A stretch of 64,000 nt of DNA from Aestuariirhabdus haliotis (GTDB taxonomy: Bacteria > Pseudomonadota > Gammaproteobacteria > Pseudomonadales > Aestuariirhabdaceae), in NCBI RefSeq assembly GCF_023509475.1, contig NZ_JAKSDZ010000006.1, forward strand, positions 1 to 64,000. The letters are read 5' to 3'. The position numbers and the translations under genes were made by a program. The stretch's first letter is position 1; each line of letters begins with the position of its first letter. Under the pieces are notes generated by a model. That model did no database searches and was not told the origin of the DNA. It saw only the letters and a list, made by a program, of their open reading frames with translations. Of the stretch, positions 37,348-45,648 are shown piece by piece.

Positions 37348-37886
37348 CACCCCTCCTCCTTGCGCAGCTGCTCTACCAGCGGCTTGAGCGTGTTGTGCCA
37401 CAAACGCTCGTCCACTACCCCTACATGCTTGTAACGAATCACACCCTTGCTATCCACCAGGTAGGTCTCCGGCGCGCCGTAAACCCCAAGATCGATACCT
37501 AATCGACCATCGGCATCCTCAATGCTGAACACATAGGGATCGTGCAATTGCTTGAGCCAGCGTAACGCCTGTTCTCGCTCATCCTTATAGTCGACACCAT
37601 AAATCTTGATACCTTCCTTACGCGCCAGCTCGACCAGATAAGGGTGCTCAACCCGACACGAGGGGCACCAGGTTGCCCAGACATTAACCAGTGAGACCTC
37701 ACCCAACAGATCCTGACGACTGACTTTACGCGTAGGATCCTTCACCGTCGGTAGAGAAAACTCGGGGAAAGGCTTGTTCAATAAAGCCGAAGGCAGAATG
37801 TCTTTCTCCAGGAACAAGCCCTTGTAGAGAAAGCCCGCAATCACCACAAAAATGATCAGGGGAATAAACAGCTTAAAACGTTTCAT
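37347..37886 (-). CDS. ccmG: Thiol:disulfide interchange protein CcmG/DsbE
   Basis: 179 residues. A single N-terminal membrane anchor (about 5-25) is followed by a periplasmic thioredoxin-like domain with the active site VWATWCPSCRVEHPYL and the family's acidic GVDYKDER segment and cis-Pro region GAPETYLVD. It keeps apocytochrome c or CcmH thiols reduced during heme attachment. It lies between ccmF and ccmH with overlapping or nearly overlapping ends, as expected for one operon. Confidence 0.95.
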   Translation of the reverse strand: MKRFKLFIPLIIFVVIAGFLYKGLFLEKDILPSALLNKPFPEFSLPTVKDPTRKVSRQDLLGEVSLVNVWATWCPSCRVEHPYLVELARKEGIKIYGVDYKDEREQALRWLKQLHDPYVFSIEDADGRLGIDLGVYGAPETYLVDSKGVIRYKHVGVVDERLWHNTLKPLVEQLRKEEG

Positions 37887-37903
37887 TCTGATTCCTTAGT
37901 TGT

Positions 37904-39907
37904 TCAAGCGACAGCCGACGAGGCAGGCGTCGCCAGATCTCGCTGTGCGACGCGTTCGCGCATGCGGTAACGACGGTCGCAGGCGGCCAGTAAACCACCG
38001 AAGGTCATCAGCAAGCCGCCCAGCCAGATCCAGCGAACAAACGCCTTATACTGAACCCTCACCGCCCAGGCACCATCCCCCAGGGGTTCACCCATGGCAA
38101 GATAGAGATCCCGATTAAGACCAGCATCGATCGCCGCTTCGGTCATTGGCATTTGCGAGACATTATAAATGCGTTTTTCAGGGGTCATTTGGGTGTAAAG
38201 CTCGCCGTCGCGATACACCTCAAACACGCCCTCGTCACCTTCGTAGTTGGGTCCGACCAAATGGCGCGCGCCGACAAACTTGAAGCTGTAGTCATGCAAG
38301 GTGATGGTATCGCCGGGCTCCATTCGCAGGTCTCGTTCGATGGTGTAATAGCTGGTTAACACCGCGCCCAGGATAGCAGCCGCCAGCCCCAGGTGGCCCA
38401 GCACCATGCCCCAATACACCGGTTTCAACGACCGTACTCTCGCCCAGATGCCAGACTTGTTACGGGTGCGATTGAGCATATCTTGCAAGGTCACCAGCAC
38501 CACCCAGAACACCAGCGTCATCGCCAATAAAACGGAGAAATAGAAGTTATCGCCGTACAGCACACTGAAGGCCACCCCCAGCACAACACTCAAGACCAGC
38601 GAGCGTTTGAGTTGTTGCCAGAGATAACCGGATGAGGTTTCTTTCCAGCGGGAGACCATACCCACGCCCAGCGTGGCAGCCATTAATGCAACAAGCGGGC
38701 TAAACAGAGCATTGAAATAGGGAGGCCCCACCGAGATCTTGCCGCCACCCATGGCATCCAGCAAGAGCGGGAACAGGGTACCCAGCAACACCATGGCGGC
38801 GGACACGGTCAGCAGGATATTGTTGATCAACAGAAAAGCCTCACGGGCACTCCAGTTGAAGGTGATTTTGCTTTTCACCTCGGGGGCTTTGAACGCATAG
38901 AGGGTCAGCGAACCACCCACGACAAACAGCAGGAACATCAGAATAAAGGCGCCCCGAGCCGGGTCGGTGGCAAAGGCATGCACCGAGGTCAATACACCGG
39001 AACGAACCAGGAAGGTACCCAGCAAACTCAGGGAGAAAGCGAAGATTGCCAACAGTACGGTCCAGCTTTTAAACACTCCTCGCTTCTCGGTTACCGCCAA
39101 CGAGTGCATCAGCGCCGTACCGACCAGCCAGGGCATAAAGGACGCATTCTCAACCGGATCCCAGAACCACCAGCCGCCCCAGCCAAGCTCGTAATAAGCC
39201 CACCAGCTGCCCAGTGCAATACCAATGGTCAGGAAAGCCCAGGCCACATTGGTCCAGGGTCTGGACCAGCGCGCCCAGGCGGCATCCAGGTGTCCACCCA
39301 GCAGCGCCGCGATGGCAAACGCGAAGGCCACAGAAAAGCCCACATATCCCATATACAACAAGGGCGGATGCAAAATCAGTCCGATATCCTGCAGCAACGG
39401 ATTGAGGTCATTACCATCTGCGGGAAAATTGGGTAACAAACGATCGAAAGGGTTGGATGTCAGCAGCATAAAGAGCAGGAAGCCAACACTGATCATACCC
39501 ATGACCGACAATACCCGCGCCATCATTTCCCGGGACAGGCCCTTACTGAAAATGGAAACCGCGTAGGACCAACCGCCCAGTATCACCACCCATAACAACA
39601 GCGAGCCTTCGTGCCCTCCCCAGACAGCACTGATCTTGTATTGCACTGGCAGCATGCTGTTGGAATTCTGAGCAACGTACTCGACCGAGAAATCGTCGCG
39701 CACGAAAGAGATCGCCAGACATACCAGGGCGAACATCAGGAAGCTGAACATGCCCCAACTGAGCGGGCGGGCCAGGGACATCCACTGGCGATTACCGCTA
39801 TAAGTGCCCGCCAGAGGGACCGATGCAAGGGTTATCGCAAACATCAGCGCCAGAATAAGCGCCAACTGGCCAAATTCCGGAATCATTGTTGCCATTTCAG
39901 AGATCAT
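37904..39907 (-). CDS. ccmF: Cytochrome c heme lyase subunit CcmF
   Basis: 667 residues with about 15 membrane helices. The tryptophan-rich heme-handling motif WGGWWFWDPVENASFMPWL is present (about 232-250), with conserved flanking His residues in GGHEGSLLLW and in TALMHSLA. CcmF is the core of the heme ligation complex in the inner membrane. The ATG at 39907 follows a distant GGAGG; family members usually begin at MIPEFG, eight codons later (39883), so that start is equally possible. Confidence 0.95.
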   Translation of the reverse strand: MISEMATMIPEFGQLALILALMFAITLASVPLAGTYSGNRQWMSLARPLSWGMFSFLMFALVCLAISFVRDDFSVEYVAQNSNSMLPVQYKISAVWGGHEGSLLLWVVILGGWSYAVSIFSKGLSREMMARVLSVMGMISVGFLLFMLLTSNPFDRLLPNFPADGNDLNPLLQDIGLILHPPLLYMGYVGFSVAFAFAIAALLGGHLDAAWARWSRPWTNVAWAFLTIGIALGSWWAYYELGWGGWWFWDPVENASFMPWLVGTALMHSLAVTEKRGVFKSWTVLLAIFAFSLSLLGTFLVRSGVLTSVHAFATDPARGAFILMFLLFVVGGSLTLYAFKAPEVKSKITFNWSAREAFLLINNILLTVSAAMVLLGTLFPLLLDAMGGGKISVGPPYFNALFSPLVALMAATLGVGMVSRWKETSSGYLWQQLKRSLVLSVVLGVAFSVLYGDNFYFSVLLAMTLVFWVVLVTLQDMLNRTRNKSGIWARVRSLKPVYWGMVLGHLGLAAAILGAVLTSYYTIERDLRMEPGDTITLHDYSFKFVGARHLVGPNYEGDEGVFEVYRDGELYTQMTPEKRIYNVSQMPMTEAAIDAGLNRDLYLAMGEPLGDGAWAVRVQYKAFVRWIWLGGLLMTFGGLLAACDRRYRMRERVAQRDLATPASSAVA

Positions 39908-39977
39908 TGTTCCACACGCCTCCGGCGCTTCAGGTTAGGGGATATGCACACAGGGTTCTAAGGTTGCGTAGCCGCCA

Positions 39978-40424
39978 TCAAGTTTCCGTCGATTTGGGGT
40001 GTCCGGCATTATCGATGGCTTCCTGAACTTCCGGAGGCATATAGTTTTCATCGTGTTTGGCCAGCACCTCTACCGCTTCAAACACACCATCATCACGAAT
40101 CTTGCCCTGGGCGACGATGCCCTGCCCCTCACGAAACAGGTCCGGCAGGATACCGGTGTATTCTACCGGAACATTCTCGGCACCATCGGTAATATCGAAA
40201 CGCACCAGCAAACTCTGCGAATCCCGATTCACACTACCAGTCACTACCAGGCCACCGCCCCGAATCCTTTGGCCTACGGGGGCTTCACCCTGGGCAATCT
40301 GGGTTGGTGAAAAGAACAGGTTAATATTTTGCTGCAGTGCGACTAACGCCAGGCCCACCGCTGTAGCGACACCAAACACCAAAAACAACACAACCATCAG
40401 GCGTTTTTTACGGATTGGATTCAT
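39978..40424 (-). CDS. ccmE: Heme chaperone CcmE
   Basis: 148 residues. One N-terminal membrane anchor preceded by NPIRKKRLM, then a small beta-barrel domain ([30 protein letters not shown]) and the heme-attachment His in [14 protein letters not shown] (about residue 127). It binds heme covalently and passes it to CcmF. Its ATG overlaps the ccmD stop (ATGA). Confidence 0.96.
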   Translation of the reverse strand: MNPIRKKRLMVVLFLVFGVATAVGLALVALQQNINLFFSPTQIAQGEAPVGQRIRGGGLVVTGSVNRDSQSLLVRFDITDGAENVPVEYTGILPDLFREGQGIVAQGKIRDDGVFEAVEVLAKHDENYMPPEVQEAIDNAGHPKSTET

Positions 40425-40600
40425 GATTGCTTAGCCTCTCTGCGCAAACGGCGCTTTAAATCAACAATAAAATTCTTGCGGATACGCATCGGGCTCCACA
40501 CATTGTAAACCACAACCAGCGCCCCGATGGCATAGCAGACCCAGACATAAGGCCCATGGCCACCCATCTCGATAAAGCTCGCAAAACTGTCAAAATACAT
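40421..40600 (-). CDS. ccmD: Heme exporter protein CcmD
   Basis: 59 residues, found by translating the gap between ccmE and ccmC. It reads [20 protein letters not shown], then one membrane helix (about 19-35) and a basic tail [19 protein letters not shown]. This is the standard CcmD plan: a conserved MGGHG.YVW start, a helix and a positively charged cytoplasmic end. CcmD helps release holo-CcmE from CcmABC. It lies 12 bp after ccmC and overlaps ccmE by 4 bp. Confidence 0.93.
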   Translation of the reverse strand: MYFDSFASFIEMGGHGPYVWVCYAIGALVVVYNVWSPMRIRKNFIVDLKRRLRREAKQS

Positions 40601-40612
40601 GCATCACCTCAA

Positions 40613-41356
40613 TCAGACCTCGGGTTGAACAATTTTCTTCACCCACTTGGTACGCTTTTCACGAATCAGCACCTCGGTCCGTAATCGCATCAGGAAGACC
40701 AGGGTAAAAAAGCAATAGAACGCCGCGATCGACAACAGCAAGGGGATCAGCATTTCAGTGGCCATGGCGGGCCGTTCGGTCAACGTTAAAGTGGCCGGTT
40801 GATGCAAAGTATTCCACCATTCCACGGAGTATTTGATGATGGGGATATTAACCAGTCCCACCAGGGCCAGGATAGAGCTGGCTTTGGCGGCGGTGGACTC
40901 GTTATCAAACGCCGACTGCAACGCCATAAAACCAAAATAGAGAAACAACAGCAGTAACATGGAGGTGAGTCGTGCGTCCCACACCCACCAGGTTCCCCAG
41001 GTCGGCTTACCCCAGATAGCGCCGGTCAACAGAGCCAGAATGGTAAAGGAAGCGCCAATCGGTGCACTGACCTTGGCTGCCATATCCGCCAGCTTCATTT
41101 TCCAGATCAGGCCGATTGCGCCGGCAACCGCCATCATGACGTAACAGGCCTGGGCCAAAAACGCTGAGGGAACATGAATAAAAATAATTCGGAAGCTGTT
41201 GCCCTGCTGATAATCAGCAGGTGCAAAGGCCAGGCCCCAAACCATAGCGACGCTCAGCAACAGAACACTGGCCAAGCCCAGCCAGAACATCCATTTATCC
41301 GTGATGTCGTAAAACCACTTGGGCGAGCCCATTTTGTGAAACCAGGTCCAATTCAT
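40613..41356 (-). CDS. ccmC: Heme exporter membrane subunit CcmC
   Basis: 247 residues, six membrane helices. The tryptophan-rich motif WGTWWVWDARLTSMLLLLFL lies at about 120-139, with conserved His residues in FIHVPSAFLAQ and in WWNTLHQPATL on the periplasmic side. It loads heme on CcmE. It is in the ccm operon between ccmB (75 bp upstream) and ccmD. Confidence 0.96.
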   Translation of the reverse strand: MNWTWFHKMGSPKWFYDITDKWMFWLGLASVLLLSVAMVWGLAFAPADYQQGNSFRIIFIHVPSAFLAQACYVMMAVAGAIGLIWKMKLADMAAKVSAPIGASFTILALLTGAIWGKPTWGTWWVWDARLTSMLLLLFLYFGFMALQSAFDNESTAAKASSILALVGLVNIPIIKYSVEWWNTLHQPATLTLTERPAMATEMLIPLLLSIAAFYCFFTLVFLMRLRTEVLIREKRTKWVKKIVQPEV

Positions 41357-41431
41357 CGCAATACTATCCCGATCAATTTCATTGTCTTTCTACCTTTAAT
41401 ACAACTACCTGCTGATTTTTCAGCCAAACCT

Positions 41432-42127
41432 TCAACCCGCAATACTGACCCGTAAAGCCGCGGCAATAGCAAAGGGTGCCAGAGTCACGGCCATCACCAG
41501 AAACACTCCCAACCACAGCAGGTGAGCACTGAAGGGCATACCATTAATGGCAGCCCCTACCGCGCCGGTGCCAAAGATTAACACCGGCACATAGAGGGGT
41601 AAAATCAGTAATGACAGCAGCACACCACCTTTCTTCAACCCGACGGTTAAAGCGGCTCCGATGGCACCGATCAGGCTCAGCAAAGGCGTTCCCAGAAGCA
41701 GGCTGGCCAGCATTGCCAGATACCCCTCCCAGGGCAAAAAGAGTATCACCGCCAGCACGGGGAATAATATGGTTAACAACAATCCGCTGACGACCCAGTG
41801 ACTAAACACCTTGGCCAACACCAACAGATAGAGGGGGTAAGGGCTAAGCAGCAGTTGTTCGAGGGAACCGTCGTCGTAGTCAGAACGGAACATTGCGTCC
41901 AGAGACAACAGGGTCGCCAGCAGCGCCGCCACCCAGATAATGCCAGTGGCAATCTCCGCCAAAAATTCCTTATCCGGGGTAACCCCCAACGGAAACAGGG
42001 TGGCGACCATGACAAAGAAGATAAGCGGATTGGCCAGATCACTCTGGCTACGCAAGGCCAGGCGCAAGTCTCGCTTCAATACGATAAGGCAGGACTGTCC
42101 GAGGCTCGGTTTTACTAGCTTATCCAT
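41432..42127 (-). CDS. ccmB: Heme exporter membrane subunit CcmB
   Basis: 231 residues, six membrane helices. Family features: VLKRDLRLALRSQSDLANPL at the N terminus, then MFRSDYDDGSLEQLLLSP and a late LPLYVPVLIFGTGAV. It is the permease of the CcmABCD release complex. The ATG at 42127 is 5 bp after the ccmA stop with GGGAG upstream; the longer frame reads through ccmA in another phase and is not family-like. Confidence 0.95.
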   Translation of the reverse strand: MDKLVKPSLGQSCLIVLKRDLRLALRSQSDLANPLIFFVMVATLFPLGVTPDKEFLAEIATGIIWVAALLATLLSLDAMFRSDYDDGSLEQLLLSPYPLYLLVLAKVFSHWVVSGLLLTILFPVLAVILFLPWEGYLAMLASLLLGTPLLSLIGAIGAALTVGLKKGGVLLSLLILPLYVPVLIFGTGAVGAAINGMPFSAHLLWLGVFLVMAVTLAPFAIAAALRVSIAG

Positions 42128-42132
42128 CCCGG

Positions 42133-42798
42133 TTACGACTCCCTGACATCCAGACTGATACGACGAAGATCCGGATAAACCATGGCCAGATCGTGATGGG
42201 TGGTCAGGATGATCGCGCCACCCTGTTCGGCATGACTGACCAGCAACTGCTCGAGCGCCGCTACACCGGCCTTGTCGATGGCGGTAAAGGGTTCGTCCAG
42301 AATCCACAGCGGCTGCCTGGCCAGGTGTAAACGTGCCAGGGCAACACGACGTTGCTGCCCAGCCGACAGACTGTGACAGGGAACATCTTCGTAACCGTAG
42401 AGACCCACCTTTTCCAGGGCATCGTTGACGTCATGGTCGGTGACACTGACGTGCAATCCACAATACCAGGCCAGATTTTCCTGAGGGGTGAGTTGGGCCT
42501 TGACGCCGACACTGTGGCCAGCATAGAGCAACTCACTAAAATAGCTTTCACGATCATCACGGATAGCAACCCCACGCCAATGAATGTCGCCTTCGAAATC
42601 CGCCGACAAACCACAGAGGGCCCGCAGCATAGTGGTTTTGCCACTACCATTGGGCCCTTCAATCTGGAGTATCTCTCCCGGGCTCAGGTCAAAATCCAAA
42701 GCCTGGAACAGTACCCGCTCGTCTCGCTCACAACCCAGCTGGCGTACTTCTAGAAAGGGGCTCAAACGGCGCTCCGTATCATGTGTCAGGTTTCTCAA
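42133..42798 (-). CDS. ccmA: Heme exporter ATP-binding protein CcmA
   Basis: 221 residues, a short ABC ATPase. Walker A is IEGPNGSGKTTMLRAL, the signature is CHSLSAGQQRRVALARL, Walker B is PLWILDEPFTAID and the switch His is in ILTTHHDL. With CcmB it uses ATP to release heme-loaded CcmE. It is the first gene of ccmABCDEFGH. Confidence 0.95.
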   Translation of the reverse strand: MRNLTHDTERRLSPFLEVRQLGCERDERVLFQALDFDLSPGEILQIEGPNGSGKTTMLRALCGLSADFEGDIHWRGVAIRDDRESYFSELLYAGHSVGVKAQLTPQENLAWYCGLHVSVTDHDVNDALEKVGLYGYEDVPCHSLSAGQQRRVALARLHLARQPLWILDEPFTAIDKAGVAALEQLLVSHAEQGGAIILTTHHDLAMVYPDLRRISLDVRES

Positions 42799-42909
42799 CA
42801 GCTCTTCGGAAGATAATCAGGCAGCCACTTCCAAAAGCCAATCGAGTCAATTCCATATTGATCAGTTCGACAAAAAGGATCTTAAAACAACCCGTTGCGA
42901 ACGTTTGCC

Positions 42910-42915
42910 ATTATA
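42910..42915 (-). promoter_or_regulatory. Possible -10 box of the ccm operon
   Basis: A consensus TATAAT on the reverse strand, 112 bp before ccmA, in an A/T-rich stretch (42890-42930) between two divergent operons. No good -35 box lies 16-18 bp before it, so it would need an activator or the call is wrong. Confidence 0.3.
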
Positions 42916-42992
42916 TACAAAAAGTTTCCAAAACCGATGAGCCTGATCAATAATAGTTCCATAACAGGCCACCATCGGCACTCCGAACCCGC

Positions 42993-44441
42993 ATGTCGAT
43001 CGATCCCCCCAAGCAAAGCCCTCCCACACCGGCCAACCGCGTGGCTGACAGTTTGCTGCGCTCAACCGGGGATAAGACCGGAAACCCAAATACAGGCAAC
43101 AAACCGGCAACCGATCCCTTAGGGCGTTTACTGGACACCATCAGCCAACGCTCACCCCCCCAAATTGCCGTCACCATCAAGGCCATCCAAAGCTTTGTGC
43201 CCAGTAAAGAACCGGTTATTGAGCTGGTCCGTGACCCGACGCTACTGGTGCGCGCCCTGGTCGCAGGTAAAGAACTATTATTGGCGACCCGCCAATTACC
43301 CCCCGTTAACCAGCCGCTGCTGTTGGTTGCCAATGGCAATACGTTGAGCTTGCAACCTCAGCCCGGCACGTCAACCGACCAGGTCCGTTCGGAACTGCTG
43401 CAGCAACTGCAACAGCTGACCCCCTTCAGCCGCCGCCCGCTGATAGAGTCGATTCGACAATTGGTCAGTGCTCCCACCGCCCCCCCGGCAACCTCCAACG
43501 GGTTAAACCAGCAAACCTTACAAGCGCTGCAATCCCTGCTCGACCGCTTGCCCACGCCCTCGAGCTTCAGCTCTCCCACGACGGTTCGTGAGCAACTGTT
43601 AAACAGTGGACTACACCTTGAGCAGCGTTTGTTGCAATTGCCCGGCACAGCTCCCGTAACCAACGGAAAAACAACCCTACCGGGCCAGTCGATATTGCCA
43701 ACGCAGGTCGCCGACCTCAAAGCGCTTCTGTTGACAACCTTGCAATCGGTCGCCACCAACGTTTCGGGCTTGCCCTCCACTAGCCAGCCCTTACTGCAAC
43801 TGCTGCAATCACTGCTACCCAGTGCACAAGCTGGCGCCGGCCAGAGCACCGCTTACAGCAGTGAATCGCCGCCACCTCCCCCTCCAAGCTTCCCCCAATT
43901 CGCGCAAGCCTTGCTCCCTGCAGAAGGGCGAGCCGGCAGCAGCGAGATCAGCTCGCAACAACTAATGCTGCAACTGGCCACCGCCCTGGCCCGCATTCAA
44001 ACCCAGCAGGTTCTCAGCGGGCTGCAGCAACAGGGCCTGTCTGCCGACCCCAATGGCCCCCTTAATAGCTGGTTGTACGAGTTACCCGTACGCAACGAAC
44101 ATCAGGTCGACAGTATTCAACTGCTGATCGAGCAATACGCCGATAAAGAGAAGAAAAAGCAACGCGGAGAGCCCGGCTACCGCTGGCAGATCAACCTGGC
44201 TTTTGAAATAGCCCCGCTAGCACCCTTTCAGGCACTGCTGAGCCTGATCGATAATCGTGCCTCGATCGCCGTCTGGGCCGATGAGGCCAAGACCCTTCAA
44301 CTGTTAAGCCAGCATATAGGTTCATTGCGAGGCGCCCTGGTCGGTGCCGGAGTGGAAGTCGAAGAGCTACGCTGTAAACGCGGGCTGCCCGTTCCCCAAA
44401 AAACACGATTGGATCGTAGCCTTGTTGATATCCATACCTGA
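42993..44441 (+). CDS. FliK-like hook-length control protein
   Basis: 482 residues. A Pro/Ser/Gln/Leu-rich low-complexity region (about 1-310) is followed by a folded C-terminal domain with YRWQINLAFEIAPLAPFQAL, then IAVWADEAKTLQLLSQHIG and LRGALVGAGVEVEELRCKRG, which fits the Flg_hook C-terminal domain of FliK. No other flagellar structural gene is nearby. In Pseudomonas-like genomes a FliK-like gene also sits next to the ccm genes, so this is a conserved location. It could be a FliK paralogue working with the next gene. The ribosome site is weak. Confidence 0.75.
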   Translation: MSIDPPKQSPPTPANRVADSLLRSTGDKTGNPNTGNKPATDPLGRLLDTISQRSPPQIAVTIKAIQSFVPSKEPVIELVRDPTLLVRALVAGKELLLATRQLPPVNQPLLLVANGNTLSLQPQPGTSTDQVRSELLQQLQQLTPFSRRPLIESIRQLVSAPTAPPATSNGLNQQTLQALQSLLDRLPTPSSFSSPTTVREQLLNSGLHLEQRLLQLPGTAPVTNGKTTLPGQSILPTQVADLKALLLTTLQSVATNVSGLPSTSQPLLQLLQSLLPSAQAGAGQSTAYSSESPPPPPPSFPQFAQALLPAEGRAGSSEISSQQLMLQLATALARIQTQQVLSGLQQQGLSADPNGPLNSWLYELPVRNEHQVDSIQLLIEQYADKEKKKQRGEPGYRWQINLAFEIAPLAPFQALLSLIDNRASIAVWADEAKTLQLLSQHIGSLRGALVGAGVEVEELRCKRGLPVPQKTRLDRSLVDIHT

Positions 44442-44486
44442 TCCAGACTGCATCATTTTACACCGACCACATCCAGGAGATGGCTT

Positions 44487-44807
44487 ATGACGCAGCAGCC
44501 CCCGAATAACCAGGATAAGCCCTCTAGTGCGGTGGCGCTGGAATACGACGGGGAAAATGCACCCCATGTATCAGCCAAGGGCCAGGGAGATCTCGCCGAG
44601 CAGATCATCGCGATTGCCCGCGAGCATGAAATTCCCCTGTACGAGAACCCTGAGCTAGTGCGCCTGCTAGCCCAGCTCGACCTTGGCGAGAAGATTCCCC
44701 CAAGCCTGTACATCTGTATCGCACAACTGATCGCCTTTGCCTATCGTGTTCAGGGCAAAGCACCGCCGGGCTGGACCGAACCCGAGCCTTCGGAGAAAGA
44801 GCTATAA
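44487..44807 (+). CDS. FlhB C-terminal-domain-like (EscU/YscU/HrcU-family) small protein
   Basis: 106 residues. AVALEYDGENAPHVSAKGQG, then LAEQIIAIAREHEIPLYENPELVRLLAQLDLGEKIP, is the cytoplasmic FlhB tail as found after the self-cleavage site. The membrane part is absent, and the cleavage motif NPTH that should precede AVAL is missing (KPSS instead), so the protein mimics already-cleaved FlhB. It follows the FliK-like gene by 45 bp with AGGAG 6-7 nt before ATG, so the substrate-switch pair FliK/FlhB-tail is encoded together. Confidence 0.82.
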   Translation: MTQQPPNNQDKPSSAVALEYDGENAPHVSAKGQGDLAEQIIAIAREHEIPLYENPELVRLLAQLDLGEKIPPSLYICIAQLIAFAYRVQGKAPPGWTEPEPSEKEL

Positions 44808-44932
44808 AGAAGATTAGAATCAGCAAGCTGCCAGGCAATCACAGCCTTAGCAAAAACTCCCGGACGCTATAATGCCGTGCTGGCAGAGCTTACGGCTGAA
44901 AAAACTACCCGCCATCTCAAATAAGCTGTTCT

Positions 44933-45376
44933 TTAGCGCTCGGCCCAACGGTGACTCTGGCGCGGTGCGCTCTGAATCGGCATATCCCAGGCTAACCAGG
45001 CATAGTAGCCATCGCGGAAATAATAGACCTCGGTGTATCCCCATTTCGCGGCAAGGTAGCTGGCAAAGGCACTGCGTTTGCAATCGAGGTCATTGCAATA
45101 GATCACCAGCGGGATATCACGCTCCATATAACCGGGATAAAACAGCTTGCCGAAGTCTCTTCTCAGTTCCATATGGCGAGCGCCTTCGATGTGTCCCCAC
45201 TGCCACTGCTTGTCGTTACGCACATCGACAAAAACGGCCCCGGCATCGTATAACTGCTTGGCCTGATGCACATTGATCGTCACTGCACCCAGCACATTCA
45301 GAGGTGACTCCACCGCCGATGCTGCGGGCACAAACCAGCAACACAATACAACCCAGTAACGAATAAGAGCGCGCAT
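44933..45376 (-). CDS. Exported rhodanese-like protein
   Basis: 147 residues. A signal peptide (about 1-21, ending ASA) precedes one rhodanese domain: VFVDVRNDKQWQWGHIEGARHM and the active loop VIYCNDLDCKRSAF with Cys in YCND. This suggests a periplasmic sulfur-transfer or thiol-handling protein. The strand is opposite to its neighbours. Downstream it converges on the flhB-tail gene, leaving 125 bp. Confidence 0.82.
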   Translation of the reverse strand: MRALIRYWVVLCCWFVPAASAVESPLNVLGAVTINVHQAKQLYDAGAVFVDVRNDKQWQWGHIEGARHMELRRDFGKLFYPGYMERDIPLVIYCNDLDCKRSAFASYLAAKWGYTEVYYFRDGYYAWLAWDMPIQSAPRQSHRWAER

Positions 45377-45440
45377 AACGAACCTCGCAGACTGATTACC
45401 CTATGCTCAGTCTAGTGAGGCACAAAGCACTGCGACGGAA

Positions 45441-45467
45441 CCAATGGTCGCAAAAACCATTCTTTTT
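45441..45467 (+). other. Short hairpin with T-run upstream of the kinase gene
   Basis: Arms AATGGT (45443-45448) and ACCATT (45456-45461) with a 7-nt loop, then CTTTTT. It has terminator form on the forward strand but no forward gene ends nearby, so it may block read-through into the kinase gene or be chance. Confidence 0.25.
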
Positions 45468-45648
45468 ACTCGGTTATTATCTATGCCCGTCCCAAAACCA
45501 AGCTGAGACCTGGTACACAATCAGGAGCCATGCTTTTGGATAGACTCAGGGGCTGGCTGTGATACTGTGTGTATCCTACAAACCGCGCTTCGCCGGTTAC
45601 CTGACTTAACGTTGTACTCCACTTTAACAAGGCATTGCTGCACCCTTC

